In this document: positions 42,014 to 51,295 of the stretch, piece by piece
Layout of the letters: every line of letters begins with the position of its first letter
Position numbering within the stretch: the first letter of the stretch is position 1
NCBI GenBank assembly: GCA_905221035.1
Contig: CAJNBP010000010.1
Location: 1-63,166, forward strand
Origin: a bacterium
Lineage (GTDB): Bacteria > Bacillota > Bacilli > Lactobacillales > Streptococcaceae
Length of the DNA stretch: 63,166 nt
Reading direction: 5' to 3'
Notes under the pieces: generated by a model
Databases searched by the model: none
Seen by the model: the letters and a program-made list of their open reading frames with translations, nothing else
Told to the model about the DNA's origin: nothing
Made by a program: the position numbers and the translations under genes

Positions 42014-42793
42014 ATGGCAGTAATTTCAATGAAACAACTTCTTGAGGCTGGTGTACACTTTGGTCACCAAACTCGTCGCTGGAACCCTAAGATGGCTAAG
42101 TACATCTTCACTGAGCGTAACGGAATCCACGTTATCGACTTGCAACAAACTGTAAAATACGCTGACCAAGCATACGACTTCATGCGTGATGCAGCAGCTA
42201 ACGATGCAGTTGTATTGTTCGTTGGTACTAAGAAACAAGCAGCTGATGCAGTTGCTGAAGAAGCAGTACGTTCAGGTCAATACTTCATCAACCACCGTTG
42301 GTTGGGTGGAACTCTTACAAACTGGGGAACAATCCAAAAACGTATCGCTCGTTTGAAAGAAATCAAACGTATGGAAGAAGATGGAACTTTCGAAGTTCTT
42401 CCTAAGAAAGAAGTTGCACTTCTTAACAAACAACGTGCACGTCTTGAAAAATTCTTGGGTGGTATCGAAGATATGCCTCGTATCCCAGATGTTATGTACG
42501 TAGTTGACCCACATAAAGAGCAAATCGCTGTTAAAGAAGCTAAAAAATTGGGAATCCCAGTTGTAGCGATGGTTGACACAAACACTGATCCAGATGATAT
42601 CGATGTAATCATCCCAGCTAACGATGACGCTATCCGCGCTGTTAAATTGATTACAGCTAAGTTGGCTGACGCTATCATCGAAGGACGTCAAGGTGAAGAT
42701 GCGGTAGCAGTTGAAGCAGAATTTGCAGCTTCAGAAGCTCAAGCAGATTCAATCGAAGAAATCGTTGAAGTTGTAGAAGGCGACAACGCTTAA
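42014..42793 (+). CDS. rpsB: 30S ribosomal protein S2
   Basis: A 259-residue ribosomal protein S2 beginning [22 protein letters not shown] 42014 follows AAAAGGAG, while the in-frame ATG at 41930 lies in the leader. Codon use is strongly biased (AAC, GGT, CGT), as in highly expressed genes. The acidic C-terminal tail is typical of streptococci. tsf follows after a structured 78-base gap. Confidence 0.98.
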   Translation: MAVISMKQLLEAGVHFGHQTRRWNPKMAKYIFTERNGIHVIDLQQTVKYADQAYDFMRDAAANDAVVLFVGTKKQAADAVAEEAVRSGQYFINHRWLGGTLTNWGTIQKRIARLKEIKRMEEDGTFEVLPKKEVALLNKQRARLEKFLGGIEDMPRIPDVMYVVDPHKEQIAVKEAKKLGIPVVAMVDTNTDPDDIDVIIPANDDAIRAVKLITAKLADAIIEGRQGEDAVAVEAEFAASEAQADSIEEIVEVVEGDNA

Positions 42794-42814
42794 TTTATAT
42801 AAATAGTAATTACC

Positions 42815-42865
42815 TAGGAGGGCGGGGCTTAGCCCGGCTCTCCTATTTTTAAAAAATATAGGAGA
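42815..42865 (+). promoter_or_regulatory. rpsB-tsf intergenic terminator/anti-SD hairpin pair
   Basis: Hairpin 1 (42815-42845): TAGGAG..GC..GGG pairs with CCC..GC..CTCCTA and is followed by TTTTT, an intrinsic terminator. Hairpin 2 (42839-42865): its 5' arm TCTCCTAT is the 3' arm of hairpin 1 and pairs with ATAGGAGA, which contains the tsf ribosome site. The two cannot form together. This could set the tsf:rpsB ratio. Confidence 0.7.
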
Positions 42866-42871
42866 ATCAAA

Positions 42872-43912
42872 ATGGCAGAAATTACAGCTAAACTTGTAAA
42901 AGAGTTGCGTGAAAAATCTGGTGCCGGTGTTATGGACGCTAAAAAAGCGCTTGTAGAAACAGACGGTGACATCGAAAAAGCGATTGAATTGCTTCGTGAA
43001 AAAGGTATGGCTAAGGCAGCTAAGAAAGCTGACCGTGTTGCTGCAGAAGGTTTGACTGGTGTTTATGTTAACGGTAATGTTGCATCAGTTATTGAAGTAA
43101 ACGCTGAAACTGACTTCGTTGCGAAAAACGCTCAATTCGTTGAATTGGTAAATACTACAGCTAAAGTTATTGCTGAAGGAAAACCTGCTAATAATGAAGA
43201 AGCTCTTGCTTTGACAATGCCTTCAGGTGAAACTCTTGAAGCTGCATACGTATCTGCAACAGCAACTATCGGAGAAAAAATCTCATTCCGTCGCTTTGCA
43301 TTGATTGAAAAAACAGACGCACAACACTTTGGAGCTTACCAACATAACGGTGGACGTATCGGTGTTATTTCAGTTGTTGAAGGTGGAGACGAAGCTCTTG
43401 CTAAACAATTGTCAATGCACATCGCAGCGATGAAACCAACAGTTCTTTCTTACAAAGAATTGGATGAGCAATTCGTTAAAGATGAGTTGGCACAATTGAA
43501 CCACGTAATCGACCAAGACAACGAAAGCCGTGCAATGGTTAACAAACCAGCTCTTCCACACTTGAAATATGGATCAAAAGCACAACTGACTGATGAAGTG
43601 ATTGCTCAAGCTGAAGCTGACATCAAAGCTGAATTGGCTGCAGAAGGAAAACCAGAAAAAATCTGGGACAAAATCATCCCAGGTAAAATGGATCGCTTCA
43701 TGCTTGACAACACTAAAGTTGACCAAGCATACACACTTCTTGCACAAGTTTACATCATGGATGATAGCAAGACAGTTGAAGCATACCTTGAATCAGTTAA
43801 CGCTTCAGTAGTTGAGTTCGCTCGCTTTGAAGTTGGTGAAGGTATCGAGAAAGCTGCAAACGACTTTGAAGCTGAAGTTGCAGCTACAATGGCAGCAGCC
43901 TTGAATAACTAA
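42872..43912 (+). CDS. tsf: Elongation factor Ts
   Basis: Nucleotide-exchange factor for EF-Tu, 346 residues (the longer streptococcal type). The N-terminal UBA-like domain ([17 protein letters not shown]) and the core TDFVAKN motif contacting EF-Tu are intact. Highly biased codons. Ribosome site AGGAGA lies in the alternative hairpin described for the intergenic region. Confidence 0.98.
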   Translation: MAEITAKLVKELREKSGAGVMDAKKALVETDGDIEKAIELLREKGMAKAAKKADRVAAEGLTGVYVNGNVASVIEVNAETDFVAKNAQFVELVNTTAKVIAEGKPANNEEALALTMPSGETLEAAYVSATATIGEKISFRRFALIEKTDAQHFGAYQHNGGRIGVISVVEGGDEALAKQLSMHIAAMKPTVLSYKELDEQFVKDELAQLNHVIDQDNESRAMVNKPALPHLKYGSKAQLTDEVIAQAEADIKAELAAEGKPEKIWDKIIPGKMDRFMLDNTKVDQAYTLLAQVYIMDDSKTVEAYLESVNASVVEFARFEVGEGIEKAANDFEAEVAATMAAALNN

Positions 43913-43918
43913 TCATAG

Positions 43919-43945
43919 AAAGGAAGCAAATTTGCTTCCTTTTTT
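43919..43945 (+). terminator. Terminator after tsf
   Basis: AAAGGAAGCAAA pairs perfectly with TTTGCTTCCTTT and is followed by more T. Confidence 0.93.
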
Positions 43946-44009
43946 GTATAGGGATTAGATTTCTCCTGAAATTGTTTTTTACCTAGCATCACTCAATTAG
44001 AAATAGTTA

Positions 44010-44161
44010 ATACTCTTTGGAAATCTCTTCAAACCACGTCAGCGTCGCCTTAGCGTAGGTATATGTTACTGACTTCGTCAGTTCTATCTGCAACCTCAAA
44101 ACAGTGTTTTGAGCAGCCTGCGGCTAGCTTCCTAGTTTGGTCTTTGATTTTCATTGAGTAT
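44010..44161. repeat. BOX element (boxA-boxB-boxC)
   Basis: About 150 bases begin ATACTCTTTGG and contain the conserved BOX-A core around CGTCAGCGTCGCCTTAGC, a boxB-like part with ACTGACTTCGTCAGT and AAACAGTGTTTT hairpins, and boxC ending GCTAGCTTCCTAGTTTG ... TTTTCATTGAGTA. BOX elements are abundant mobile-like repeats of pneumococci and relatives. It fills the gap between tsf and cysK. Confidence 0.93.
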
Positions 44162-44162
44162 A

Positions 44163-44188
44163 AAACAAAAAGCCCTATAATAAGGGCT
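44163..44188 (-). terminator. Terminator after cysK
   Basis: AGCCCT and AGGGCT around ATAATA; on the minus strand it is followed by TTTTTGTTTTA. It closes cysK and borders the BOX element. Confidence 0.85.
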
Positions 44189-44204
44189 AATTGTATTTAG
44201 GAGA

Positions 44205-45131
44205 CTAAACTTCAAATTCATAGAGTGCTGTAGAGAGATAACGTTCACCATTATCTGGTGCTAGAGCAAGGACTTTTTTGCCTGTACCTAATTTTTTGGC
44301 AACCTCGATGGCTCCGTAGATGGCTGCAGCTGAAGAAATCCCTACAAGGAAGCCTTCTTTTCCGCCAATCTCACGGCCCAGTGCTAAAGCATCGTCTGAT
44401 GTTACACGAACGATACCATCATAGGCTTTAGTATCAAGTGTATCAGGAATAAATCCAGCTGAAATACCTTGAATTTTGTGAGGACCAGGTTTTTCACCAG
44501 ATAAAATAGCAGATTCATCAGCTTCCACTGCATAAACTTGAATATCTGAATTTGCTGTTTTGAGTGCATGAGAAACACCAGAAATTGTTCCACCGGTACC
44601 AACTCCAGCAACAAAGGCATCTAAACCATCTTTACCGAAAGCAGCTAGTATCTCAGCTCCTGTTGTTCTTTCGTGTACTTCTGGATTTGCTGGATTGTCA
44701 AATTGAAGAGGAAGAAAACCATCACGTTCAGCAGCGATTTCTTGTGCTTTAGCAATAGCACCTTTCATTCCTTCGCTACCAGGAGTGAGGACGAGTTCAG
44801 CACCATAGGCTTGGATAATCTTACGTCGTTCCACACTCATAGTTTCAGGCATAACGATAACAACTTTATACCCTTTAGCAGCCCCTACCCATGAAAGTCC
44901 AATACCAGTGTTTCCACTTGTTGCTTCAACAATGGTAGCACCCGGTTTTAGAATACCGTCTTGTTCAGCTTTTTCAATCATGCTAAGAGCAATACGGTCT
45001 TTTACAGAAGAACCAGGGTTAAATGCTTCAAGTTTTACATAGACGTCCGCAGCACCTTCTGGCACAATGTTGTTGAGTTTAACAATCGGTGTTTGTCCGA
45101 TTAGTTCAGTAATGTTGTTATAAATAGACAT
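44205..45131 (-). CDS. cysK: Cysteine synthase (O-acetylserine sulfhydrylase)
   Basis: PLP enzyme making cysteine from O-acetylserine and sulfide. The 308-residue protein has the PLP-lysine in SSVKDR (Lys about 43), substrate loop TSGNTG, and the glycine-rich phosphate loop GTGGT. CysK versus CysM cannot be told from motifs alone, but the length and [16 protein letters not shown] start favour CysK. It stands alone between two terminator-like hairpins. Confidence 0.95.
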   Translation of the reverse strand: MSIYNNITELIGQTPIVKLNNIVPEGAADVYVKLEAFNPGSSVKDRIALSMIEKAEQDGILKPGATIVEATSGNTGIGLSWVGAAKGYKVVIVMPETMSVERRKIIQAYGAELVLTPGSEGMKGAIAKAQEIAAERDGFLPLQFDNPANPEVHERTTGAEILAAFGKDGLDAFVAGVGTGGTISGVSHALKTANSDIQVYAVEADESAILSGEKPGPHKIQGISAGFIPDTLDTKAYDGIVRVTSDDALALGREIGGKEGFLVGISSAAAIYGAIEVAKKLGTGKKVLALAPDNGERYLSTALYEFEV

Positions 45132-45160
45132 ATGAATACCTCTTTGTATAAGATATATCT

Positions 45161-45189
45161 AGTATAACGCTATCTATACCATTTGTAAA
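45161..45189 (-). promoter_or_regulatory. cysK promoter
   Basis: Minus strand TTTACA (45184-45189), 17-base spacer, TATACT (45161-45166); cysK starts at 45131. A perfect hairpin lies just upstream (45197-45219). Confidence 0.75.
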
Positions 45190-45196
45190 ATATAGA

Positions 45197-45219
45197 AATC
45201 CTATCGAAGCGATAGGATT
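45197..45219. terminator. Hairpin upstream of cysK
   Basis: AATCCTATCG and CGATAGGATT form a perfect 10-bp stem with loop AAG. The T-run is on the plus strand, where no gene precedes it; on the minus strand it is followed by TTTCTATATTTT and would end transcription from the yigZ side before cysK. Confidence 0.65.
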
Positions 45220-45227
45220 TTTTTATA

Positions 45228-45329
45228 TCATAAATCAAAGCCATTAATTTTCAAGCGATTGTGACAAGCTAATTCTAGTAAATAGGTGAAAAGGAGAACG
45301 CTATCCGTTTTCTTTTTGAATTGCTTCAT
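45228..45329 (-). pseudogene. Possible gene remnant upstream of cysK (33-codon reading frame)
   Basis: In the otherwise empty 45132-45416 gap a minus-strand frame starts MKQFKKKTDSVLLF and ends NGFDL. Just upstream, in another frame, DACKDLLENEAIQKENG ends at a stop inside it. The two pieces look like one coding sequence broken by a frameshift. There is no good ribosome site and no family I recognise; it could be chance. Confidence 0.25.
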
Positions 45330-45416
45330 TTTCTAGTAGGTCTTTGCAAGCATCTTTTTATTTTGCTAATTAAAGTAGCGGTGAGAATGTCAGTGAAATG
45401 CTGTATTATCTATTAT

Positions 45417-46052
45417 TTACACTAAGTTTACAGGAACTTCAACTTCTCGTAAACCTTGATCAGTTAAAGTGACCTTTCCATTAAAAAACTCTACAAGTGC
45501 AGCTTTAATAGTTTCTTTTTCTTCTTTATCAACATAAATCATCGTATCGACTTGATCTGTAAAGTTTGTATCCAGCTCCATGAGATTATGTTCTTTAAGG
45601 AAGTTACTGTACTCTTGATACTGAGCGTAAGACATTTGAATAGCAATGCCCGCCTGTTCCTTTATTTCAATGATGCCAATTTCTTTGACAGCTAAGGCCA
45701 CACTGCCGGCGTAAGCACGAATCAATCCTCCAGCGCCTAGTTTAACACCACCAAAGTAGCGTGTCACGACCACACAGACATTGGTGAGGCTGTGATTTTC
45801 TAGTACCCCAAGCATGGGAACGCCAGCAGTACCACTAGGCTCACCATCATCACTTGTACGTTTGATTTCACTACGTTCTCCAATAATAAATGCAGAGCAG
45901 TTATGCGTAGCTTTGTAGTGTTCTTTTTTGATGGCAGTAATGAAGTCACGAGCCTCTTCTTCGCTATAAACACGCTTGGCATGACAGATAAAGCGAGATT
46001 TTTTGATTTCTTCTTGGACTTGTCCGTCCTCTTTAATTGTTCTAAATTCCAT
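45417..46052 (-). CDS. yigZ: YigZ/IMPACT family protein
   Basis: A 211-residue protein with the IMPACT N-terminal domain (about 1-110, with HNCSAFIIGE, DDGEPSGTAGVPML and VTRYFGGVKLGAGGLIRAY) and a C-terminal ferredoxin-like DUF1949 domain. Eukaryotic IMPACT modulates translation control; the bacterial role is unclear. It is divergent from comFA, only 56 bases apart, the same order as in pneumococcus. Confidence 0.93.
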   Translation of the reverse strand: MEFRTIKEDGQVQEEIKKSRFICHAKRVYSEEEARDFITAIKKEHYKATHNCSAFIIGERSEIKRTSDDGEPSGTAGVPMLGVLENHSLTNVCVVVTRYFGGVKLGAGGLIRAYAGSVALAVKEIGIIEIKEQAGIAIQMSYAQYQEYSNFLKEHNLMELDTNFTDQVDTMIYVDKEEKETIKAALVEFFNGKVTLTDQGLREVEVPVNLV

Positions 46053-46093
46053 GATTTAATTGTACTAAAAAATCATCTAAAGCGCTAGGTTTT

Positions 46094-46101
46094 TACGAAT
46101 A
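46094..46101 (+). promoter_or_regulatory. cin-box (SigX promoter) of comFA
   Basis: TTTTTACGAATA, the extended late-competence consensus, with TACGAATA at 46094-46101. The comFA ATG is only eight bases further on, so the mRNA should begin at or within a few bases of the start codon. Confidence 0.9.
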
Positions 46102-46108
46102 AAGAAGT

Positions 46109-47407
46109 ATGAAAGTAAATCCAAATTATCTCGGTCGTTTGTTTACGGAGAATGAATTAACAGAAGAGAAACGTCAGTTGGCGGAGAAACTTCCAGCAAT
46201 GAGAAAGGAGAAGGGGAAATGTTTCTGTCAACGTTGTAATAGTACTATTCTAGAAGAATGGTATTTACCTATCGGTGCTTACTATTGTCGGGAGTGCTTA
46301 ATTATGAAGCGAGTTAGGAGTGATCAATCTTTATACTATTTTCCGCAGGAGAATTTTCCTAAACAGGATGTTCTTAAATGGCGTGGTCAATTAACTCCTT
46401 TTCAAGAGAAGGTGTCAGAGGGACTGATTCAAGCAGTAGATAAGCAAGAACCAACCTTGGTTCATGCGGTAACAGGAGCAGGAAAGACAGAAATGATTTA
46501 TCAAGTTGTGGCTAAAGTAATCAATGCGGGTGGTGCAGTATGTTTGGCCAGTCCTCGCATAGATGTTTGTTTGGAGCTATACAAGCGCCTGCAAGATGAT
46601 TTTGCTTGTAAGATATCCTTGCTACACGGAGAATCAGAACCGTACTTCCGAACACCATTAGTTGTTGCGACGACTCATCAGTTATTGAAATTTTATCAAG
46701 CTTTTGATTTGCTGATAGTGGATGAAGTAGATGCCTTTCCTTATGTTGATAATCCCACGCTTTACCATGCTGTCAAGAATAGTGTAAAGGAGAATGGGCT
46801 GAGAATCTTTTTAACAGCGACTTCGACAGATGAGTTAGATAGGAAGGTCCGTTTAGGAGAATTAAAAAGACTGAGCTTACCTAGACGATTCCATGGGAAT
46901 CCGTTGATTATCCCTAAACCAGTTTGGTTATCGGATTTTAATCGCCATTTGGATAAAAATCGTTTGTCACCAAAGTTAAAGACTTATATTGAGAAACAGA
47001 GAAAGACAACTTATCCGTTACTCATTTTTGCATCAGAAATTAAGAAAGGAGAGCAACTAAAAGAAATCTTACAGGAGCAATTTCCAAATGAGAAAATTGG
47101 TTTTGTGTCTTCTGTAACAGAAGATCGATTAGAGCAAGTACAAGCTTTTCGAGATGGAGAACTGACAATACTTATCAGTACGACAATCTTGGAGCGTGGA
47201 GTTACCTTTCCTTGCGTGGATGTTTTCGTAGTAGAGGCCAATCATCGTCTGTTTACTAAGTCTAGTTTGATTCAGATTGGTGGACGAGTTGGACGAAGCA
47301 TGGATAGACCGACAGGAGATTTGCTTTTCTTTCATGACGGATTAAATGATTCAATCAAGAAGGCAATTAAGGAAATTCAGCAGATGAACAAGGAGGCAGG
47401 CTTATGA
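46109..47407 (+). CDS. comFA: Competence DNA-uptake helicase-like ATPase ComFA
   Basis: Membrane-associated DEAD-like ATPase that pulls single-stranded DNA through ComEC. The 432-residue protein has a zinc finger with Cys40, Cys43, Cys60, Cys63 (CQRC ... CREC), Walker A AVTGAGKTE (about 118-126), DEVDAF, LTATS (motif III), and the C-terminal IQIGGRVGRS helicase motif VI. It overlaps comFC by four bases. SigX drives it through the cin-box. Confidence 0.97.
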   Translation: MKVNPNYLGRLFTENELTEEKRQLAEKLPAMRKEKGKCFCQRCNSTILEEWYLPIGAYYCRECLIMKRVRSDQSLYYFPQENFPKQDVLKWRGQLTPFQEKVSEGLIQAVDKQEPTLVHAVTGAGKTEMIYQVVAKVINAGGAVCLASPRIDVCLELYKRLQDDFACKISLLHGESEPYFRTPLVVATTHQLLKFYQAFDLLIVDEVDAFPYVDNPTLYHAVKNSVKENGLRIFLTATSTDELDRKVRLGELKRLSLPRRFHGNPLIIPKPVWLSDFNRHLDKNRLSPKLKTYIEKQRKTTYPLLIFASEIKKGEQLKEILQEQFPNEKIGFVSSVTEDRLEQVQAFRDGELTILISTTILERGVTFPCVDVFVVEANHRLFTKSSLIQIGGRVGRSMDRPTGDLLFFHDGLNDSIKKAIKEIQQMNKEAGL

Positions 47408-48066
47408 AGTGTTTGTTATGTGGGCAGACTATGAAGACTGTTTTAACTTTTAGTAGTCTCTTGCTTTTGAGGAATGATGACTCTTATCTTTGCTCAGACT
47501 GTGACTCTACTTTTGAGAGGATTGGAGAAGAAAACTGTCCAAATTGTATGAAAACAGGCTTGTCAATAAAGTGTCAAGATTGTCAATTTTGGTGTAAAGA
47601 AGGAGTTGAGGTCAATCATAGAGCGATTTTTACTTACAATCAAGCTATGAAAGATTTTTTCAGTCGGTATAAGTTTGATGGGGACTTCCTTTTAAGAAAA
47701 GTTTTCGCTTTATTTTTAAGTGAGGAATTGAAAAAGTATAAAGAGTATCAATTTGTAGTCATTCCTCTAAGTCCTGAAAGATTACTTGACAGAGGATTTA
47801 ATCAGGTTGAAGGCTTAGTTGAAGCAGCAGGATTCAAGTATATGGATTTATTAGAGAAAAGAGAAGAGAGAGCTAGTTCTTCTAAAAGTCGCTCAGAACG
47901 CTTGACGACAGAACTTCCTTTCTTTATTAAAAGTGGAGTCAGCATTCCTAAGAAAATCCTACTTATAGATGATATTTATACTACAGGAACAACTATAAAT
48001 CGTGTGAAGAAACTGCTGGAAGAAGCTGGTGCTGAGGATGTAAAAACTTTTTCCCTTGTAAGATGA
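47404..48066 (+). CDS. comFC: Competence protein ComFC (phosphoribosyltransferase-like)
   Basis: A 220-residue ComF-family protein: N-terminal double zinc ribbon (CLLCGQ ... CSDC ... CPNC ... CQDC), then a PRPP-binding-like domain ending with ILLIDDIYTTGTT (about 189-201). It interacts with ComFA during transformation. It overlaps comFA and is read from the same SigX promoter. Confidence 0.96.
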   Translation: MKCLLCGQTMKTVLTFSSLLLLRNDDSYLCSDCDSTFERIGEENCPNCMKTGLSIKCQDCQFWCKEGVEVNHRAIFTYNQAMKDFFSRYKFDGDFLLRKVFALFLSEELKKYKEYQFVVIPLSPERLLDRGFNQVEGLVEAAGFKYMDLLEKREERASSSKSRSERLTTELPFFIKSGVSIPKKILLIDDIYTTGTTINRVKKLLEEAGAEDVKTFSLVR

Positions 48067-48075
48067 GGAAAAAAT

Positions 48076-48104
48076 TTGCAAAAACAAAATGAAAGCGTTA
48101 TAAT
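48076..48104 (+). promoter_or_regulatory. hpf promoter
   Basis: TTGCAA (48076-48081), 17-base spacer, TATAAT (48099-48104), ahead of AGAAAGAAGG and the hpf ATG at 48146. Confidence 0.8.
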
Positions 48105-48145
48105 GAAATCAGAAAAATAAAAATGTTTAGAAAGAAGGTACTCAT

Positions 48146-48694
48146 ATGATTAAATATAGTATCCGTGGTGAAAACCTAGAAGTAACAGAAGCAATTCGTG
48201 ATTATGTAGTTTCTAAACTCGAAAAGATCGAAAAGTATTTTCAAGCTGAACAAGAGTTGGATGCTCGAGTTAACTTGAAGGTGTATCGTGAAAAAACTGC
48301 TAAAGTGGAAGTAACGATTCCGCTTGGCTCTATTACTCTTCGTGCAGAAGATGTGTCTCAAGATATGTATGGTTCAATTGACCTTGTAACCGATAAAATT
48401 GAACGTCAGATTCGTAAAAATAAAACAAAAATCGAGCGTAAAAATAAAAATAAGGTAGCAACTAGTCAATTATTTACAGATGCTTTGGTGGAAGATCCAA
48501 ATGTTGTCCAGTCTAGAGTTGTTCGTTCAAAACAAATTGATTTAAAACCAATGGATTTGGAAGAAGCTATTCTACAGATGGATTTGTTGGGACATGATTT
48601 CTTTATCTATGTGGATGTTGAAGATCAAACAACTAATGTGATTTATCGTCGTGAAGATGGCGAAATTGGTTTGTTAGAAGTTAAAGAATCTTAA
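48146..48694 (+). CDS. hpf: Long-form ribosome hibernation-promoting factor
   Basis: A 182-residue long-form HPF that dimerises 70S ribosomes into 100S particles in stationary phase. The N-terminal S30AE domain (about 1-100, MIKYSIRGENLEV ... RRKNKTKIERK) is joined by a linker to the C-terminal dimerisation domain (about 120-180, with LEEAILQMDLLGHDFFIY). It lies after comFC but has its own promoter and terminator. Confidence 0.96.
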   Translation: MIKYSIRGENLEVTEAIRDYVVSKLEKIEKYFQAEQELDARVNLKVYREKTAKVEVTIPLGSITLRAEDVSQDMYGSIDLVTDKIERQIRKNKTKIERKNKNKVATSQLFTDALVEDPNVVQSRVVRSKQIDLKPMDLEEAILQMDLLGHDFFIYVDVEDQTTNVIYRREDGEIGLLEVKES

Positions 48695-48707
48695 TTTCAA
48701 TATGTGT

Positions 48708-48743
48708 AAAGGAAGGTTTACTGAATTGTAAACCTCCTTTTTC
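48708..48743 (+). terminator. Terminator after hpf
   Basis: AAAGGAAGGTTTAC pairs with GTAAACCTCCTTT (one mismatch), loop TGAATT, then TTTC. Confidence 0.88.
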
Positions 48744-48829
48744 TTATAATTGATAGAATTACTGATTACACTTTTAAAAAGTCGCTTTTTGGTGGTTATT
48801 ATGGTATAATGGGTGCCAAGAGGTTTGGA

Positions 48830-50803
48830 ATGAAAAAATTTTATGTAAGTCCTATTTTCCCCTTAATATTAGGAATAGTGGCGTTCGGAGTGCTATCTGT
48901 GCAACTTGTTTTTGTAACGAATACACTGGTAACGCTATTTCTTTTGCTACTTATTTTGGGTTCATATATTTTATTGTTCATCCATCAGAGAGACTACTAC
49001 TCAAGGAGTGAAGTAGAACAAATCCAGTATGTAAACCACCAAGCTGAAGAAAGTTTGACAACCTTGTTAGAACAGATGCCTGTTGGAGTTATTAAATTAG
49101 ACTTATCGTCAGGTGAAGTTGAATGGTTTAATCCTTATGCTGAATTGATTTTGACTAATGAAGTGGGCGAGATTGATGTGGCATTAATTCAAACAATTAT
49201 TAAGGCATCGGTAGGAAATCCAGGTTCTTATGCCACCTTGGGTGAGACCCGTTATTCGGTTCATATGGACAAGGTATCTGGAGTTCTTTACTTCTTTGAT
49301 GTGTCTGGTGAATATGAAGCGACTGTTGAGCTAGTAACGAGTCGGCCTGTGATTGGAATTGTTTCTGTTGACAACTATGATGATCTAGAAGATGAAACAT
49401 CAGAGTCTGATATCAGTCATATCAATAGTTTTGTAGCTAATTTTGTTTCAGAATTTGCTGGGAAACATGCCATGTTCTCCCGTCGAGTAAGTATGGATCG
49501 CTTTTATCTATTTACGGACTACACGGTACTTGAGAGCTTGATGAATGATAAATTTTCTGTTATCGATACTTTCAGAGAAGAGTCAAAACAGAGACAGCTG
49601 CCTTTGACCTTGAGTATGGGATTTTCTTATGGTGATGGAAATCATGATGAGATAGGTAAAGTTGCATTGCTCAATTTGAACTTGGCTGAAGTGCGTGGTG
49701 GCGACCAGGTGGTTGTCAAGGAGAATGATGAAACGAAAAATCCAGTTTATTTTGGTGGTGGGTCTGCTGCCTCAATCAAACGTACACGGACTCGTACGCG
49801 TGCTATGATGACAGCTATTTCAGATAAGATTCGAAGTGTGGATCAGGTTTTTGTAGTTGGTCACAAAAATCTAGATATGGATGCTCTTGGCTCTGCTGTA
49901 GGTATGCAGTTGTTTGCTAGCAATGTGACTGAAAATAGTTATGCTATTTATGACGAAGAACAAATGTCGCCGGATATTGAACGAGCTGTTTCATTCTTAG
50001 AAAAAGAAGGAGTTACGAAGTTGTTGTCGGTTAAGGAGGCAATGGGATTAGTGACCAATCGTTCTTTGTTGATTCTAGTAGACCATTCAAAGACTGCCTT
50101 AACTTTATCGAAAGAATTTTATGATTTATTTACACAGACCATTGTTATTGACCACCACAGAAGGGATCAGGATTTTCCTGATAATGCCGTTATCACTTAT
50201 ATCGAAAGTGGTGCAAGTAGTGCCAGTGAGTTGGTAACGGAATTGATTCAGTTCCAGAATTCTAAGAAAAATCGTTTGAGTCGTATGCAGGCCAGTGTTT
50301 TGATGGCTGGTATGATGCTGGATACTAAAAATTTTACCTCACGAGTGACTAGTCGGACATTTGATGTTGCTAGCTATCTCAGAACGAGAGGAAGTGATAG
50401 TATTGCCATTCAAGAAATCGCTGCGACAGATTTTGAAGAATATCGTGAGGTCAATGAACTGATTTTACAGGGGCGTAAATTAGGTTCAGATGTATTGATA
50501 GCAGAGGCTACGGATTTGAAATGCTATGATACAGTTGTTATTAGTAAGGCAGCAGATGCCATGTTAGCTATGTCAGGTATTGAAGCGAGTTTTGTTCTTG
50601 CGAAAAATACACAAGGATTTATCTCTATCTCAGCTCGTAGTCGTAGTAAACTGAATGTACAACGGATTATGGAAGAGCTGGGAGGTGGAGGCCACTTTAA
50701 TTTGGCTGCAGCTCAAATTAAGGATTTAACCTTGTCAGAAGCAGGTGAAAAACTGACAGAAATTGTATTAAATGAAATAAAGGAAAAGGAGAAAGAAGAA
50801 TGA
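48830..50803 (+). CDS. gdpP: Cyclic-di-AMP phosphodiesterase GdpP (Pde1)
   Basis: Membrane phosphodiesterase that degrades c-di-AMP and so controls K+ uptake, wall stress and beta-lactam tolerance. I start at ATG 48830: the promoter -10 TATAAT (48805-48810) overlaps the earlier ATG 48809, and AAGAGG is correctly placed for 48830. The 657-residue protein has two membrane helices (about 7-55), a PAS domain, a degenerate GGDEF domain, and the DHH/DHHA1 catalytic part with [12 protein letters not shown] (about 344-355) and DHHRRDQDF (about 440). It overlaps rplI by four bases. Confidence 0.96.
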   Translation: MKKFYVSPIFPLILGIVAFGVLSVQLVFVTNTLVTLFLLLLILGSYILLFIHQRDYYSRSEVEQIQYVNHQAEESLTTLLEQMPVGVIKLDLSSGEVEWFNPYAELILTNEVGEIDVALIQTIIKASVGNPGSYATLGETRYSVHMDKVSGVLYFFDVSGEYEATVELVTSRPVIGIVSVDNYDDLEDETSESDISHINSFVANFVSEFAGKHAMFSRRVSMDRFYLFTDYTVLESLMNDKFSVIDTFREESKQRQLPLTLSMGFSYGDGNHDEIGKVALLNLNLAEVRGGDQVVVKENDETKNPVYFGGGSAASIKRTRTRTRAMMTAISDKIRSVDQVFVVGHKNLDMDALGSAVGMQLFASNVTENSYAIYDEEQMSPDIERAVSFLEKEGVTKLLSVKEAMGLVTNRSLLILVDHSKTALTLSKEFYDLFTQTIVIDHHRRDQDFPDNAVITYIESGASSASELVTELIQFQNSKKNRLSRMQASVLMAGMMLDTKNFTSRVTSRTFDVASYLRTRGSDSIAIQEIAATDFEEYREVNELILQGRKLGSDVLIAEATDLKCYDTVVISKAADAMLAMSGIEASFVLAKNTQGFISISARSRSKLNVQRIMEELGGGGHFNLAAAQIKDLTLSEAGEKLTEIVLNEIKEKEKEE

Positions 50804-51252
50804 AAGTAATCTTTTTAGCAGATGTTAAAGGAAAAGGTAAAAAAGGCGAAATTAAGGAAGTACCAACAGGGTATGCACAAAACTTTCTTATCAAAAAGAA
50901 TCTAGCCAAAGAAGCGACTGCTCAAGCGGTAGGTGAATTACGTGGTAAACAGAAATCTGAAGAAAAAGCTCATGCTGAGATGATTGCAGAAGCAAAAGCA
51001 ATTAAAGCCCAATTAGAGGCAGAAGAAACTGTTGTAGAATTTGTTGAAAAGGTTGGTCCAGATGGCCGTACTTTTGGATCTATTACTAATAAGAAAATTG
51101 CAGAAGAATTGCAAAAGCAATTTGGAATTAAGATTGATAAACGTCATATCCAAGTACAAGCTCCGATTCGAGCAGTTGGTTTAATTGATGTACCAGTGAA
51201 AATCTATCAAGATATCACAAGTGTAATCAATCTTCGTGTGAAAGAAGGATAA
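50800..51252 (+). CDS. rplI: 50S ribosomal protein L9
   Basis: A 150-residue L9: N-terminal rRNA-binding domain with [20 protein letters not shown], a long connecting helix ([18 protein letters not shown]) and a C-terminal domain. It overlaps gdpP by four bases and is followed by dnaB, the conserved gdpP-rplI-dnaB operon of Firmicutes. Confidence 0.98.
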   Translation: MKVIFLADVKGKGKKGEIKEVPTGYAQNFLIKKNLAKEATAQAVGELRGKQKSEEKAHAEMIAEAKAIKAQLEAEETVVEFVEKVGPDGRTFGSITNKKIAEELQKQFGIKIDKRHIQVQAPIRAVGLIDVPVKIYQDITSVINLRVKEG

Positions 51253-51295
51253 ATTTACACCTTCTTGACAAGATTGTAAAAGGAAGGGAAGTCTG

